Under the pieces are notes generated by a model. It was not told the DNA's origin. It saw only the letters and a program-made list of their open reading frames with translations, and did not search any database. Made by a program: the position numbers and the translations under genes. A stretch of DNA of 64,000 bases, from the NCBI RefSeq assembly GCF_028994775.1, contig NZ_JAJQMN010000012.1, forward strand, positions 1 through 64,000, written 5' to 3'. Below, piece after piece: positions 17,568-26,299 of this stretch (positions within the stretch are counted from its first letter, which is position 1; every line of letters starts with the position of its first letter). Source of the stretch: Promicromonospora iranensis. GTDB taxonomy: Bacteria; Actinomycetota; Actinomycetes; Actinomycetales; Cellulomonadaceae.

Positions 17568-18089
17568 TCAGATCTCCTTCACGTGCTCGAACGGCTCCAG
17601 GCAGGCCCGGCAGCGGTACAGCGCCTTGCAGGCGGTGGAACCGAACTCCGAGCCGACCGTCACGTCGTCGGACCCGCACCGCGGGCAGCGCACGGCGCGC
17701 CGCACGGGCGCGAGCCGCAGCAGCACCGGGCCGGAGCGCTGCGGGGCCGGTCCCGGCGGGGAGATCCCGGCGGCGGCGAGCGCCGCCCGCCCCGCGGGAG
17801 TGATCCAGTCGGTGGTCCAGGCGGGCTCGAGGACGACGCGCACCCGCGCGTCGGCGAACCCGGCGGCACGCAGCTCGCGCACGAGGTCGTCACGCATGGC
17901 CGCCATGGCGGGACACCCGGAGTAGGTGGGCGTGATCGCCGCGACGACGGCCCCGTCGTCGTCGACGGTGACGTCACGCAGCACGCCGAGGTCGGCGAGC
18001 GTGAGCATCGGCAGCTCAGGGTCGACGACGGCGGCGGCGGCCTCCCGCGCTCGGGTGAGCGTCCGGTCCCGGTCGAGCACGGCGCTCAC
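17568..18089 (-). CDS. paaD: phenylacetyl-CoA epoxidase assembly protein PaaD
   Basis: The protein has 173 residues. GTG 18089 overlaps the paaC stop (GTGA). The N-terminal 90 residues are a MIP18/DUF59 domain with ELPMLTLADLGVLRDV and the conserved PTYSGCPAM Cys. The C-terminal part adds a zinc-ribbon-like region, CPRCGS then CKALYRCRACLEPFEHVK, as in other PaaD proteins. PaaD is required for maturation of the epoxidase complex, probably metal-centre assembly. It is not part of the purified oxygenase core. Confidence 0.93.
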   Translation of the reverse strand: MSAVLDRDRTLTRAREAAAAVVDPELPMLTLADLGVLRDVTVDDDGAVVAAITPTYSGCPAMAAMRDDLVRELRAAGFADARVRVVLEPAWTTDWITPAGRAALAAAGISPPGPAPQRSGPVLLRLAPVRRAVRCPRCGSDDVTVGSEFGSTACKALYRCRACLEPFEHVKEI

Positions 18090-19048
18090 CACTGCCCCCC
18101 GGGGTGCGCGCGGGCCACGACCTGCATCTCGGCGAGCAGCGCGCCGAGCGCCTCGGTGTGCCCACCGTCTCGTCCCTTGCGTCCGTGGGCTGGCTGGGCT
18201 GCTCCGTCTCCCTGCACCGCCGCGAGCGGGGCCACGGCAGGCCGGTCGACGCCGCTCGCCGCCAGCACCTGGTCGAGGACCGCCTCGACGTCGGCGGCGA
18301 CATCCGCCGGGTCGACGCCGATGCCGGACCGCGCGGCCGCGCGCTCGACGTCGTGCGTCTCGAAGAGCTCGCTCCAGAGCGGCCACAGGGCGTCGAGCCC
18401 CGCGACCAGCCGCCGCCGGGACTCGTCGGTGCCGCGGGCCAGCGTCAGGAACCAGCGGCCGGCGAAGTCCCGGTGGTAGGTGAGCTCCTTGACGGCCTTG
18501 GCGGCCACCGCGGCGAGCACCCCGTCCCGGCTCCGGGTCAGCCGGTCGAGGAGCGCCAGGCGCCACGAGGAGAAGAGCAGGATCCGGACGACGGTCTGCG
18601 CGAAGTCGCCGCCCGGCACCTCGACGAGCCGCACGTTGCGGAACTGCGGGGCGTCGCGGAAGAACGCCAGGCGGTCCTCGTCAGGGACCGGTGAGCCGTC
18701 GGGCAGCGCGGGCACCTGCGAGCCGTCCGCCGCCGCTGCGCGGGCGAGCAGCAGGCGCGCCTGGCCGAGCAGGTCGAGCGCGATGTTGGACAGCGCGATG
18801 TCCTCCTCGAGGTCGGGCGCGTTGCTGCACCACTCGGCGAGCCGCTGGGACAGCACGAGGGCGTCGTCGCCGAGCATGAGGCAGTAGGCCGCGAGCGTCG
18901 CCGGGTCCACGCCGTCGGGCACCGTGGTGTCCACACCGGCGAGCGGGTCCTCGAAGTCGGTGCCGAAGGCCCAGTGGGTGTCGTTGACGAGCAGTCCCGC
19001 GTAGGCGTTGTCGTGGTCGTCGGGCTCGTGCGTCCGGACGTCAGGCAT
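18086..19048 (-). CDS. paaC: phenylacetyl-CoA epoxidase structural subunit PaaC
   Basis: The protein has 320 residues (E. coli PaaC has 248). It is a ferritin-like subunit: the helical phrases LGDDALVLSQRLAEWCSNAPDLEEDIALSNIALDLLGQAR and KELTYHRDFAGRWFLTLARGTDESRRR are PaaC signatures. PaaC forms the heterodimer with PaaA and helps to bind substrate but lacks the di-iron centre. The extra length comes from an N-terminal segment of about 45 residues and a Gly/Ala/His-rich loop near the C-terminus (AAVQGDGAAQPAHGRKGRDGG). The stop overlaps the paaD start. The gap to paaB holds a 12-nt tandem array. Confidence 0.93.
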   Translation of the reverse strand: MPDVRTHEPDDHDNAYAGLLVNDTHWAFGTDFEDPLAGVDTTVPDGVDPATLAAYCLMLGDDALVLSQRLAEWCSNAPDLEEDIALSNIALDLLGQARLLLARAAAADGSQVPALPDGSPVPDEDRLAFFRDAPQFRNVRLVEVPGGDFAQTVVRILLFSSWRLALLDRLTRSRDGVLAAVAAKAVKELTYHRDFAGRWFLTLARGTDESRRRLVAGLDALWPLWSELFETHDVERAAARSGIGVDPADVAADVEAVLDQVLAASGVDRPAVAPLAAVQGDGAAQPAHGRKGRDGGHTEALGALLAEMQVVARAHPGGQW

Positions 19049-19073
19049 GTGGTTGCTCTCCCTGCATGGGCTC

Positions 19074-19121
19074 TGCGGCTACATGTGCGGCTACATGTGC
19101 GGCTACTTGGACGGCTACATG
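19074..19121. repeat. 4 x 12-nt tandem repeat carrying the paaB stop codon
   Basis: Four units of TGCGGCTACATG (the third and fourth with small changes) run from 19074 to 19121. The paaB stop (19115-19117) lies in the last unit, and every other unit also carries a TAG in the same frame. The array therefore duplicates the end of paaB without lengthening the protein. Confidence 0.9.
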
Positions 19122-19411
19122 TGCGGGACGTCGGCGGGGATGTCGTAGAACGTGGGGTGCCGGTAGACCTTGTCCCCGCTGGGTGCGAAGAGGGGGTCCT
19201 TCTCGTCCGGGCTGGACGCGGTGATCGCGGACGACCGGACCACCCAGATGCTCACGCCCTCGTTACGGCGGGTGTAGACGTCCCGGGCGTGGCGCAGCGC
19301 CAGCTGGTCGTCCGGCGCGTGCAGCGACCCGACGTGGACGTGGTTGAGGCCGCGCTTGCCGCGGACGAACACCTCGTAGAGCGGCCACTCGCCGCGGACC
19401 TGGCCGGTCAT
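19115..19411 (-). CDS. paaB: phenylacetyl-CoA epoxidase subunit PaaB
   Basis: The protein has 98 residues (E. coli PaaB has 95). ATG 19411 overlaps the paaA stop (ATGA). The whole protein matches the family: [27 protein letters not shown], then [17 protein letters not shown], then [21 protein letters not shown]. PaaB bridges the PaaAC heterodimers and is needed for activity with the reductase PaaE. The final residues HM and the stop sit in the first copy of a 12-nt tandem array. Confidence 0.96.
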   Translation of the reverse strand: MTGQVRGEWPLYEVFVRGKRGLNHVHVGSLHAPDDQLALRHARDVYTRRNEGVSIWVVRSSAITASSPDEKDPLFAPSGDKVYRHPTFYDIPADVPHM

Positions 19412-20442
19412 ACCGTCCTCGTCTCGTTGCTCGTCTCGCCGCTCGTATCGCCGCTCGTATCGCCGCTCGTATCTCGACAATCACCGGCCGCGAACGCGAG
19501 CGCCGCCTCGCGGACCCACGCGCCGTCGTCCCAGGCCTTCTTGCGGTGGGCGACGCGCTGCGCGTTGCACGGCCCGTTCCCCTTGACGACCTCCCAGAAC
19601 TCGTCCCAGTCCGGCTGCCCGAAGTCGTGCGCGCCCCGCTCCTCGTTCCAGACGAGCCCGGGGTCGGGAAGCGTCACGCCGAGCGCCTTCGCCTGCGGAA
19701 CCGTCATGTCGACGAAGCGCTGGCGCAGCTCGTCGTTGGTGTGTGTCTTGACGCCCCACGCCATGGACCGGGCGGTGTTGGGCGACTCGTCGTCCGGCGG
19801 GCCGAACATCATCAGCGACGGCCACCAGAACCGGTCGACGGACTCCTGGACCATGGCCCGCTGCTCGTCCGTGCCGCGCATCATCGTCATCAGCAGCTCG
19901 TAGCCCTGCCGCTGGTGGAACGACTCCTCCTTGCAGATGCGGATCATCGCCCGGCCGTACGGGCCGAACGACGTGCGGCACAGGGGCACCTGGTTGCAGA
20001 TGGCGGCGCCGTCGACCAGCCAGCCGATGGTGCCCATGTCCGCGTACGACAGCGTGGGGTAGTTGAAGATCGAGGAGTACTTCTGCCGCCCGCTGATCAG
20101 CATCTCGGTGAGCTCCTGACGCGAGACGCCGAGCGTCTCCGCCGCCGAGTAGAGGTAGAGGCCGTGCCCCGCCTCGTCCTGGACCTTCGCCAGCAGGATC
20201 GCCTTGCGCCGCAGCGAGGGCGCGCGGCCGATCCAGGCGCCCTCCGGCTGCATGCCGATGATCTCGGAGTGGGCGTGCTGGGCCACCTGGCGCACGAGCG
20301 TCCTGCGGTAGGCCTCAGGCATCCAGTCGCGCGGCTCGATGCGGTCCTTGCGGCCGATCGTCGCCTCGAACTGGGCCTCGAGCTGGGTCTCGAGCTGAGC
20401 CTCGGCTCCGGGCTCGAGCTCGGGCTCGGCGACTGCCGGCAT
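19408..20442 (-). CDS. paaA: phenylacetyl-CoA epoxidase catalytic subunit PaaA
   Basis: The protein has 344 residues (E. coli PaaA has 309). ATG 20442 follows GGAGGGGCCC. It is a ferritin-like di-iron oxygenase subunit: [22 protein letters not shown] and [19 protein letters not shown] carry the Glu and His ligands, and [20 protein letters not shown] is a family signature. It epoxidises the ring of phenylacetyl-CoA using O2. Both ends are extended by repeats, about 30 residues of Glu/Leu/Gln/Ala at the N-terminus ([12 protein letters not shown]) and a 12-nt unit at the C-terminus (DTSG repeated). It is the first gene of the operon; a palindrome 36 nt upstream is the probable PaaR site. Confidence 0.95.
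   Translation of the reverse strand: MPAVAEPELEPGAEAQLETQLEAQFEATIGRKDRIEPRDWMPEAYRRTLVRQVAQHAHSEIIGMQPEGAWIGRAPSLRRKAILLAKVQDEAGHGLYLYSAAETLGVSRQELTEMLISGRQKYSSIFNYPTLSYADMGTIGWLVDGAAICNQVPLCRTSFGPYGRAMIRICKEESFHQRQGYELLMTMMRGTDEQRAMVQESVDRFWWPSLMMFGPPDDESPNTARSMAWGVKTHTNDELRQRFVDMTVPQAKALGVTLPDPGLVWNEERGAHDFGQPDWDEFWEVVKGNGPCNAQRVAHRKKAWDDGAWVREAALAFAAGDCRDTSGDTSGDTSGETSNETRTV
19421..19468. repeat. 4 x 12-nt coding tandem repeat at the PaaA C-terminus
   Basis: Four 12-nt units (two of them identical GTATCGCCGCTC on the plus strand) encode a DTSG/ETSN tail after the conserved end of PaaA. Frame is kept because the unit is four codons. Confidence 0.9.
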
Positions 20443-20477
20443 GGGCCCCTCCAGGGTGCGGGTTCGACTATTTACTG

Positions 20478-20491
20478 ACCGAACGTTCTGT
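20478..20491. promoter_or_regulatory. probable PaaR operator in the paaA-paaZ divergent region
   Basis: ACCGAACGTTCTGT is a near-perfect palindrome (12 of 14 positions) centred on GAACGTTC, 36 nt before paaA and in the AT-rich part of the divergent promoter region. Actinobacterial TetR-type PaaR proteins bind palindromes of this style; the nearby TetR gene (22789) is the natural partner. The rest of the gap (20525-20646) is a degenerate run of CCGACCGATG-like repeats. Confidence 0.55.
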
Positions 20492-20646
20492 ACTAGATTG
20501 ACACAGCCGCAGCGGGTAGCACAACGCCCCGGGGCAGGCGATGTTCGACCGATGCCAGGCGGCTGTTCGCCGATGTCCGACCGCTGTTCGTCGATCTCCG
20601 ACCGAACCCGACCGATCGCCGACCGATGCCCGACCGACCCGATGGG

Positions 20647-22731
20647 ATGCGCACAGTGAGCACACAGCTGGAGAGCTACGTCGCGGGCCGCTGGTTCCGC
20701 GGGACGGACGGCGGCGAGCCGGTCCTGGACGCCGTGACCGGGCAGGAGGTCACCCGCGTCTCGAGCCACGGCCTCGACTTCGCGGCGCTGGTCGCCCACG
20801 CGCGCGACGTCGGCGGACCGGCGATCCGGGAGCTGACGTTCCACGAGCGAGCGGGCCTGCTCAAGGAGCTGGCCCTGCACCTGGGCCGGCACAAGGACGA
20901 CTTCTACGCGCTGTCACTGCGCACGGGCGCCACCCGGCGCGACTCGATGGTCGACATCGACGGCGGTATCGGCACCATGTTCAGCTACGCGAGCAAGGGC
21001 AAGCGGGAGCTGCCGAACGACACAGTGGTCCTCGACGGCGCCCACGAACCGCTCGGCAAGGGCGGCACCTTCGTGGGCCAGCACCTGTACACGTCGCGTC
21101 CCGGCGTCGCCGTGCAGATCAACGCCTTCAACTTCCCTGTCTGGGGCATGCTCGAGAAGCTCGCACCCGCCTTTCTCGCGGGCCTGCCCAGCATCGTCAA
21201 GCCGGGCAGCCAGACGGCGTACGTCACGGAGGCGGTGGTCCGGCAGATCATCGTCTCCGGGATCCTTCCCGAGGGCAGCCTGCAGCTGGTCTGCGGGAGC
21301 GCCGGCACGCTGCTGGACGAGCTCGGCGAGCAGGACGCCGTGGCCTTCACCGGCTCCGCGCACACCGCCGCGATCCTGCGCGAGCACCCGGCGGTGCTGC
21401 ACCGCGGCGTCCGGCTGGGAGTCGAGGCCGACTCGCTGAACTGCTCGATCCTCGGTCCCGACGTGACGGCGCAGGACGAGGAGCTCGACCTGTTCGTCAA
21501 GGGCGTCGTCACCGAGATGACCGTCAAGGCCGGCCAGAAGTGCACGGCGATCCGGCGCGTCCTCGTGCCGGAGCCACTCGCGGACACCGTGATCGAGGCC
21601 ATCAGCGCCCGCCTGGCCCGCATCACCGTCGGCGACCCCGCCGACGAGAGCGTCCGGATGGGCGCGCTCGCGAGCCTCGGTCAGCGCGACGAGGTCCGCA
21701 AGGCCATCGAGGCGCTGCGCACCTCCTGCGACATCGTGTACGGCGACCCGACGCACGTCGACGTCGTGGGCGCCGACGCCGAGCGAGGGGCGTTCCTCTC
21801 CCCCGTCCTGCTGCGGGCCCGCCCCGATGCCGCCGAGCCCCACGAGGTGGAGCCGTTCGGACCGGTCGCCACCGTGCTCACCTACGGGTCGGTCGCCGAG
21901 GCCGTCGACCTGGCCGCCCGCGGAAAGGGCAGCCTGGTGGCGTCGCTCGTCACCCACGACCCGCAGGTAGCCCGCGAGGTAGCCCGCGGGCTCGCGCCCT
22001 GGCACGGCCGGCTGCTGCTCCTCGACCGCGACGACGCCGCCGAGTCGACGGGGCACGGCAGCCCTCTGCCGATGCTCGTGCACGGCGGCCCGGGTCGCGC
22101 CGGCGGCGGCGAGGAGCTGGGTGGTGTCCGCGCCGTCCTGCATCACATGCAGCGCACCGCGATCCAGGGCTCGCCCGACATGCTCACCGCGGTCACCGGC
22201 CGCTGGACCCCGGGCTCGCGCCGCGTGGTCGACGGGGTGCACCCCTTCCGCAAGTCCCTGGCCGAGCTGCGCATCGGTGACGCCATCGAGACGACGACGC
22301 GGACGGTCACGCTCGACGACATCAACCACTTCGCCGAGTTCACCGGGGACACGTTCTACGCACACACCGACCCCGAGGCCGCCGCGGAGAACCCGTTCTT
22401 CGGTGGCCTCGTCGCACACGGCTACCTCGTGGTGTCTCTTGCCGCCGGCCTGTTCGTGGACCCGGAACCGGGTCCGGTGCTGGCCAACTTCGGCGTCGAC
22501 AACCTGCGGTTCCGCACCCCGGTGAAGGTGGACGACACCATCCGGGTCAGCCTGACCGTCAAGCAGATCACCCCGCGCACCACGGCCGACTACGGCGAGG
22601 TGCGCTGGGACGCGACGGTCACCAACCAGGACGACGAGCTGGTGGCGACGTACGACGTGCTGACGCTCGTCGCCAAGACCGCTGGGGAGGCTGGGGGCAC
22701 GGCTGGTGAGGGAACGGCTGGTGAGGGCTGA
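20647..22731 (+). CDS. paaZ: bifunctional oxepin-CoA hydrolase / 3-oxo-5,6-dehydrosuberyl-CoA semialdehyde dehydrogenase
   Basis: The protein has 694 residues from ATG 20647 (E. coli PaaZ has 681). GTG 20656 is an alternative and aligns best with known N-termini; neither has a clear ribosome site. The aldehyde dehydrogenase half (about 1-525) has Glu260 in GVEAD and catalytic Cys299 in GQKCTAIRR. The C-terminal hotdog hydratase half has Asp568 and His573 in DTFYAHTD, spaced as in E. coli PaaZ (561/566), and GGLVAHGYL. It opens the oxepin ring and oxidises the resulting aldehyde. It is divergent from paaA. The C-terminus ends in a 15-nt repeat (TAGEG twice). Confidence 0.95.
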   Translation: MRTVSTQLESYVAGRWFRGTDGGEPVLDAVTGQEVTRVSSHGLDFAALVAHARDVGGPAIRELTFHERAGLLKELALHLGRHKDDFYALSLRTGATRRDSMVDIDGGIGTMFSYASKGKRELPNDTVVLDGAHEPLGKGGTFVGQHLYTSRPGVAVQINAFNFPVWGMLEKLAPAFLAGLPSIVKPGSQTAYVTEAVVRQIIVSGILPEGSLQLVCGSAGTLLDELGEQDAVAFTGSAHTAAILREHPAVLHRGVRLGVEADSLNCSILGPDVTAQDEELDLFVKGVVTEMTVKAGQKCTAIRRVLVPEPLADTVIEAISARLARITVGDPADESVRMGALASLGQRDEVRKAIEALRTSCDIVYGDPTHVDVVGADAERGAFLSPVLLRARPDAAEPHEVEPFGPVATVLTYGSVAEAVDLAARGKGSLVASLVTHDPQVAREVARGLAPWHGRLLLLDRDDAAESTGHGSPLPMLVHGGPGRAGGGEELGGVRAVLHHMQRTAIQGSPDMLTAVTGRWTPGSRRVVDGVHPFRKSLAELRIGDAIETTTRTVTLDDINHFAEFTGDTFYAHTDPEAAAENPFFGGLVAHGYLVVSLAAGLFVDPEPGPVLANFGVDNLRFRTPVKVDDTIRVSLTVKQITPRTTADYGEVRWDATVTNQDDELVATYDVLTLVAKTAGEAGGTAGEGTAGEG

Positions 22732-22788
22732 GAACGGCCGGCGAGGGCGGCGGGCGGCCGGCCTGCGCCCGTCTGGGACGATGAGGCA

Positions 22789-23436
22789 ATGACCACAGAC
22801 GCCACGTCGACAGGCGCGCCGCCTGCCCGCCGCCCGCGCGGACGACCGGGCCACGACCGCGAGGCGGTGCTCCGGACGGCGATCGACCTCTTCAACCGGC
22901 GCGGGTATGACGCCACGTCGATCAGCGACCTGGCCGCAGAGCTGGGTGTCACCAAGTCGGCGGTCTACCACCACTTCGTCAGCAAGGAGGCGCTCCTGTC
23001 GGCCGCCCTGGACGAGGCGCTGGAAGGTCTGAGCTCCGCGGTCGAGGCGGCGTCGGCCGCAACCGACGGCGAACCCAGCTCCGTCCGACTGCGGACCACC
23101 GTCGAGGCGGCGGTGCGCATCCTCGCCGACAACCTTCCCGCCGTCACGCTCCTGCTGCGCGTCCGCGGCAACAGCGCCCTGGAACGGTCGGCGATGGAAC
23201 GGCGCAGACACATCGACGAACGCCTCGCCGTGCTCGTCCGCCAGGCCGCCGCGGAGGGTGACCTGCGCGGCGACGTCGACCCGGACGTCATCAGCCGGCT
23301 CATCTTCGGCATGGTCAACTCCCTGACGGACTGGTACCGACCCGGCGGACCGATGGACGCGGACGCGCTGGCCGCCACGATCTCCAGCGTGCTCTTCGAG
23401 GGTCTGCGGCCCGCGCGGGACGGCGTCGTACGGTGA
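22789..23436 (+). CDS. paaR: TetR family regulator, probable PaaR
   Basis: The protein has 215 residues from ATG 22789 (weak GAGG upstream). The TetR helix-turn-helix lies at about residues 22-68: LRTAIDLFNRRGYDATSISDLAAELGVTKSAVYHHFVSKEALL. The C-terminal domain is of the TetR_C_33-like type common in actinobacterial acyl-CoA-responsive repressors. It lies 57 nt after paaZ and 4 nt before the thioesterase gene, inside the paa cluster. It is most likely the phenylacetyl-CoA-responsive repressor of the divergent paaA/paaZ promoters. The assignment is from context, not from a diagnostic residue. Confidence 0.8.
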   Translation: MTTDATSTGAPPARRPRGRPGHDREAVLRTAIDLFNRRGYDATSISDLAAELGVTKSAVYHHFVSKEALLSAALDEALEGLSSAVEAASAATDGEPSSVRLRTTVEAAVRILADNLPAVTLLLRVRGNSALERSAMERRRHIDERLAVLVRQAAAEGDLRGDVDPDVISRLIFGMVNSLTDWYRPGGPMDADALAATISSVLFEGLRPARDGVVR

Positions 23437-23440
23437 CCGC

Positions 23441-23959
23441 ATGACCAGTGACCACGCCAGTGACCGCCCGCGCCCGACGAGTGAGCACCCGACCAATGAG
23501 CACTCGACCAGCGAGCACGTGACCGGTGAGCAGGCGACCGGTGAGCAGGTGACAAGCGGGCGAGTGACGCAGCCGTGGACGATCACGCTGGGTGCCCTCG
23601 ACGAGAAGCTGGGCATCCAGATCGTGGAGCAGTCGGCGCAGCGGGTCGTGGCCACCATGCCCGTGGCGGGGAACACCCAGTCCCTGGGCCGCCTGCACGG
23701 CGGTGCGACCGCCGCGTTCGCGGAGGCGCTGGGGTCGTGGTGCGCACTGATCCACGCGAGCACGCTGGGCAAGGTGTGTGCCGGCGTGGACCTCAACATC
23801 ACGCATCACCGCGGAGCGACCGACGGGATCCTGACCGGCACCGCGACCCCCGTCCACCTCGGCCGGACCATCACGTCGCACGAGATCGTCGTGACGGACG
23901 CCCAGGACCGGCGCATCTGCACGGCACGCATCACCAACCAGCTGATCGAGCAGCGCTGA
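23441..23959 (+). CDS. paaI: hotdog-fold acyl-CoA thioesterase, PaaI-like
   Basis: The protein has 172 residues from ATG 23441. The first 40 residues are a low-complexity head made of five 15-nt units (PTSEH, PTNEH, STSEH, VTGEQ, ATGEQ). The remaining 130 are a PaaI/4HBT-type hotdog domain: SLGRLHGGATAAFAEALGSWCAL holds the catalytic acidic residue (Glu in AEALGS where E. coli PaaI has Asp), followed by VDLNITHHRGATDGILTGTATPVHLGRT. PaaI-type enzymes hydrolyse dead-end CoA thioesters and release CoA during phenylacetate breakdown. It lies 4 nt after paaR in the same direction. Confidence 0.88.
   Translation: MTSDHASDRPRPTSEHPTNEHSTSEHVTGEQATGEQVTSGRVTQPWTITLGALDEKLGIQIVEQSAQRVVATMPVAGNTQSLGRLHGGATAAFAEALGSWCALIHASTLGKVCAGVDLNITHHRGATDGILTGTATPVHLGRTITSHEIVVTDAQDRRICTARITNQLIEQR
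23474..23548. repeat. 5 x 15-nt coding tandem repeat at the PaaI N-terminus
   Basis: Codons 12-36 of the thioesterase are five imperfect five-codon units with the pattern x-T-(S/N/G)-E-(H/Q). They precede the conserved hotdog domain and are absent from typical PaaI proteins. Confidence 0.85.
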
Positions 23960-24010
23960 CGCCGTTCTGATCCTGACGACGGGAGGTCCGAGCCTGTCGA
24001 TCTTCCGCGG

Positions 24011-24075
24011 TCGGTGGACCGTGTCGGTGGACCGTGTCGATGGACCGTGTCGATGGACCGTGTCGATGGACCGTA
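24011..24075. repeat. 5 x 13-nt intergenic tandem repeat
   Basis: TGGACC recurs at 24015, 24028, 24041, 24054 and 24067, exactly 13 nt apart, with unit GGTGGACCGTGTC (G or A at one position). The array lies between the convergent paaI and DUF222-HNH genes, which end at 23959 and 24098. Confidence 0.92.
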
Positions 24076-24097
24076 GTCAGGCCGGGTGTCCGGCAGG

Positions 24098-25903
24098 TCA
24101 GGCGACTTCGGATTCGGGTGGGGTTTCGATGGGTTCGGGCAGGGCGATGCGGTGTCCTCGGGCGTCGGTGAAGGCCCACCCGGTCTCCAGCAGGGCGCCT
24201 GGGACTGCAGGGCCGGTGGTGGTGCCGTCGACGGTGGTGCCGGTGGCCACGCCAGGGGTGGTGCCGTCGGTCGTGCCAGAGGTGGCTCTGGTGGTGGTGC
24301 CGCCCGGGCCGGTGGTGGTGCCGGTCAGGGGTTTGCCGGTCCAGTGCATGGTGATGCCTTGGGTGTCGACGAGCTGATGGTGGTACCAGCACAACAGGGC
24401 ACTGTTGCTGACGGAGGTGTTTCCGCCGTGGGCCCAGTGGGTGATGGCGTGGTGGACCTCGCACCGTGAGGGTGGTTGGTCGCATCCGGGGAAGACGCAG
24501 TGCCGGTCCCGAGCGATCACGGCTCGGCGCATTTGCCCGGTGACGGTGCGTTGGGCGCGTCCGACGTCCAGGACGGCGCCGTCGGGTCCGAATACGACCC
24601 GGGTGACGGCACTGTCGCAGGCGAGGCGGCGTAGTAGTGCTCGTGGTGCACGGTCACCGGTCTCGGTGAACACCGGGCCACCACCGGACAGCAGTCCGGA
24701 CACCGTCATGGTGCCGGCCACGCCCGTACCTGTGTCCGGCGCGTCCGCCCCAAAGCCTGGTGTACCTGTGCTGGTGCCTGGTGCTCCTGTGCCGGTCGCC
24801 CGCCCTGCTGCGCGGCCGGGTGTGGCTTGTCCGCAGGTCAGGCACAGGCCCTCGTGGGTGCGGGTGGCCTGGGCGACGAGCTCGGTCCAGGACACCGTGA
24901 CGTTCAGGTGGGGTGGGATCGCGGCGCCGGGTGAGGCTTGGTTGGTGTCCAGGACGACCCGGGCGAGGTCGGCCAGGCCCTGCGCGCGACGCTGGGTCGA
25001 CGTGCGGGGGTCTTCTGCGGCGGGCGTGCCGATGATGGCGTTGATCGCGGTGGTCACGAGCAGGCCGTGTTCGTCGGTCAGGAATCCTGCCAGGTGGTAG
25101 CCGTCAATGGTTTTGGCCAGGTCGAGGAACTCGCCCTGGGCGGCCTTGTCGTCGTCGGTGTCGTCGGTGTCGGGGTCGGTGATGGTCGCGAAGCGGCGCG
25201 CCACGACCCGGAACTGGTCCGCGTTCAACGAACCAGCCTCCCGTAGGACCAGGCCCTCGCCCGTGACCAGCGTGCCGTCGGTGACGGCGTCCTCCAAGAC
25301 CTGGGTGATGAGCTGGCGGGTGTGTTCACCGTCGGGGTCCTCGGTCGGGTCGGGGAAGTCGACGGCAACGGTCTGCACGAACGCCTCGGGGGTCGTCCTG
25401 TCACCCGTACGGGTGTCGATCAGCCACGCCAACGCATCCTGCCGGGTCTCGCTGGTCGGTGCGACGTCGGTCATGACCTTCGCGTGGTCGATGCCCAGGG
25501 TCCCGGCAACCAGGCCTTCCCGCGTCCCGGGCAGTGCCGTCGCGAGGCGGCGGGCGATCGTCATGTCCCTACCCGCCGTGGACGCGGACACGCCTTCGCG
25601 GAGCCGGAGCCAGGTCGTGAACGCACGCGCCATCCCTCCTGAGCGCCACGAGCCGTCGGCTTCGATCCGGGGCAGCAACGTGTATCGGACCCCGTCCAGG
25701 CGAGCGGTCAGTGCACGGATCCGGGAGTGCGCCTCCGCCAACCGTGTGATGCCCGGGGCGTTCCATCCGTCCAGCACCTCGGGGTCGGTCAGCGCTGCCA
25801 GAACTGCGGCATCGGCCTCGAACCGGGCCAGCACGTCCTCGATCGACTCCGCAGGAGGTAGACCGGGGCCGGGAATGCCATCCGTTGACTTCGACTGCTC
25901 CAC
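24098..25903 (-). CDS. DUF222 / HNH endonuclease domain protein (13E12 repeat family)
   Basis: The protein has about 601 residues. GTG 25903 follows a G-rich run; GTG 25939 or ATG 25978 are possible alternatives. Residues 20-330 are a DUF222 domain. The HNH nuclease motif lies in the last quarter: ARDRHCVFPGCDQPPSRCEVHHAITHWAHGGNTSVSNSALLCWYHHQLV, with the zinc-type Cys pair and the catalytic His. Two Thr/Gly-rich segments are low complexity: the linker before the HNH and the stretch after it. These proteins are abundant, multicopy and uncharacterised in Actinobacteria; a mobile or defence role has been suggested but not shown. The gene stands alone between arrays of short repeats. Confidence 0.9.
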   Translation of the reverse strand: MEQSKSTDGIPGPGLPPAESIEDVLARFEADAAVLAALTDPEVLDGWNAPGITRLAEAHSRIRALTARLDGVRYTLLPRIEADGSWRSGGMARAFTTWLRLREGVSASTAGRDMTIARRLATALPGTREGLVAGTLGIDHAKVMTDVAPTSETRQDALAWLIDTRTGDRTTPEAFVQTVAVDFPDPTEDPDGEHTRQLITQVLEDAVTDGTLVTGEGLVLREAGSLNADQFRVVARRFATITDPDTDDTDDDKAAQGEFLDLAKTIDGYHLAGFLTDEHGLLVTTAINAIIGTPAAEDPRTSTQRRAQGLADLARVVLDTNQASPGAAIPPHLNVTVSWTELVAQATRTHEGLCLTCGQATPGRAAGRATGTGAPGTSTGTPGFGADAPDTGTGVAGTMTVSGLLSGGGPVFTETGDRAPRALLRRLACDSAVTRVVFGPDGAVLDVGRAQRTVTGQMRRAVIARDRHCVFPGCDQPPSRCEVHHAITHWAHGGNTSVSNSALLCWYHHQLVDTQGITMHWTGKPLTGTTTGPGGTTTRATSGTTDGTTPGVATGTTVDGTTTGPAVPGALLETGWAFTDARGHRIALPEPIETPPESEVA

Positions 25904-26299
25904 CGACCCCCCACCCCCCTCGTTGCCTCTAGTACTCACGTCCTCACTGCATCCATTATCTCGAACGCGCGTACGCACCGCATCGCCAAAATCAAATCTG
26001 TGGATAAGTCTTCAGGGCGGCGGCCCTGTCGATGCACGTCCCCAAGAACCGCCAGCGATCAGACCGCGCCCGCGCCGAATACTGGGCCGAATACTGGGCC
26101 AGGGTGAGAAGACCGGGCGGAGTGACCTGTGCGCGCTGGCGCGACCTGGCGTCAGCGGCAGTCCCGATCCCCCACTGGCCGCCCAGGTCATAGGGACGTC
26201 GCCGCCGCCCGCCGCCCGCCGCCCGCGACCAGCGACCAGCGACCAGCGACCAACCCCACGCGCAGACCGCTGCTGAGCATGCAGAATCGGGCCCCGCCG
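25904..26299. other. 396-nt intergenic region with 7-nt repeats and one perfect DnaA box
   Basis: No coding sequence is supported. The region holds a perfect DnaA box in reverse orientation (TGTGGATAA, 25999-26007). About 200 nt later comes a block of about four GCCGCCC units (26204-26226) followed directly by three GACCAGC units (26227-26250), both of 7-nt period. It separates the DUF222-HNH gene from the end of the E2 gene. Confidence 0.7.

Noticed and set aside
20914-23802. 962-residue open frame opposite paaZ, paaR and paaI
   Set aside because: It is the reverse complement of three well-supported genes and its translation is low-complexity Arg/His/Pro-rich, as expected from high-GC antisense frames.
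24021-24377. 118-residue open frame through the 13-nt repeats
   Set aside because: It is antisense to the end of the DUF222-HNH gene and starts inside a repeat; no independent support.
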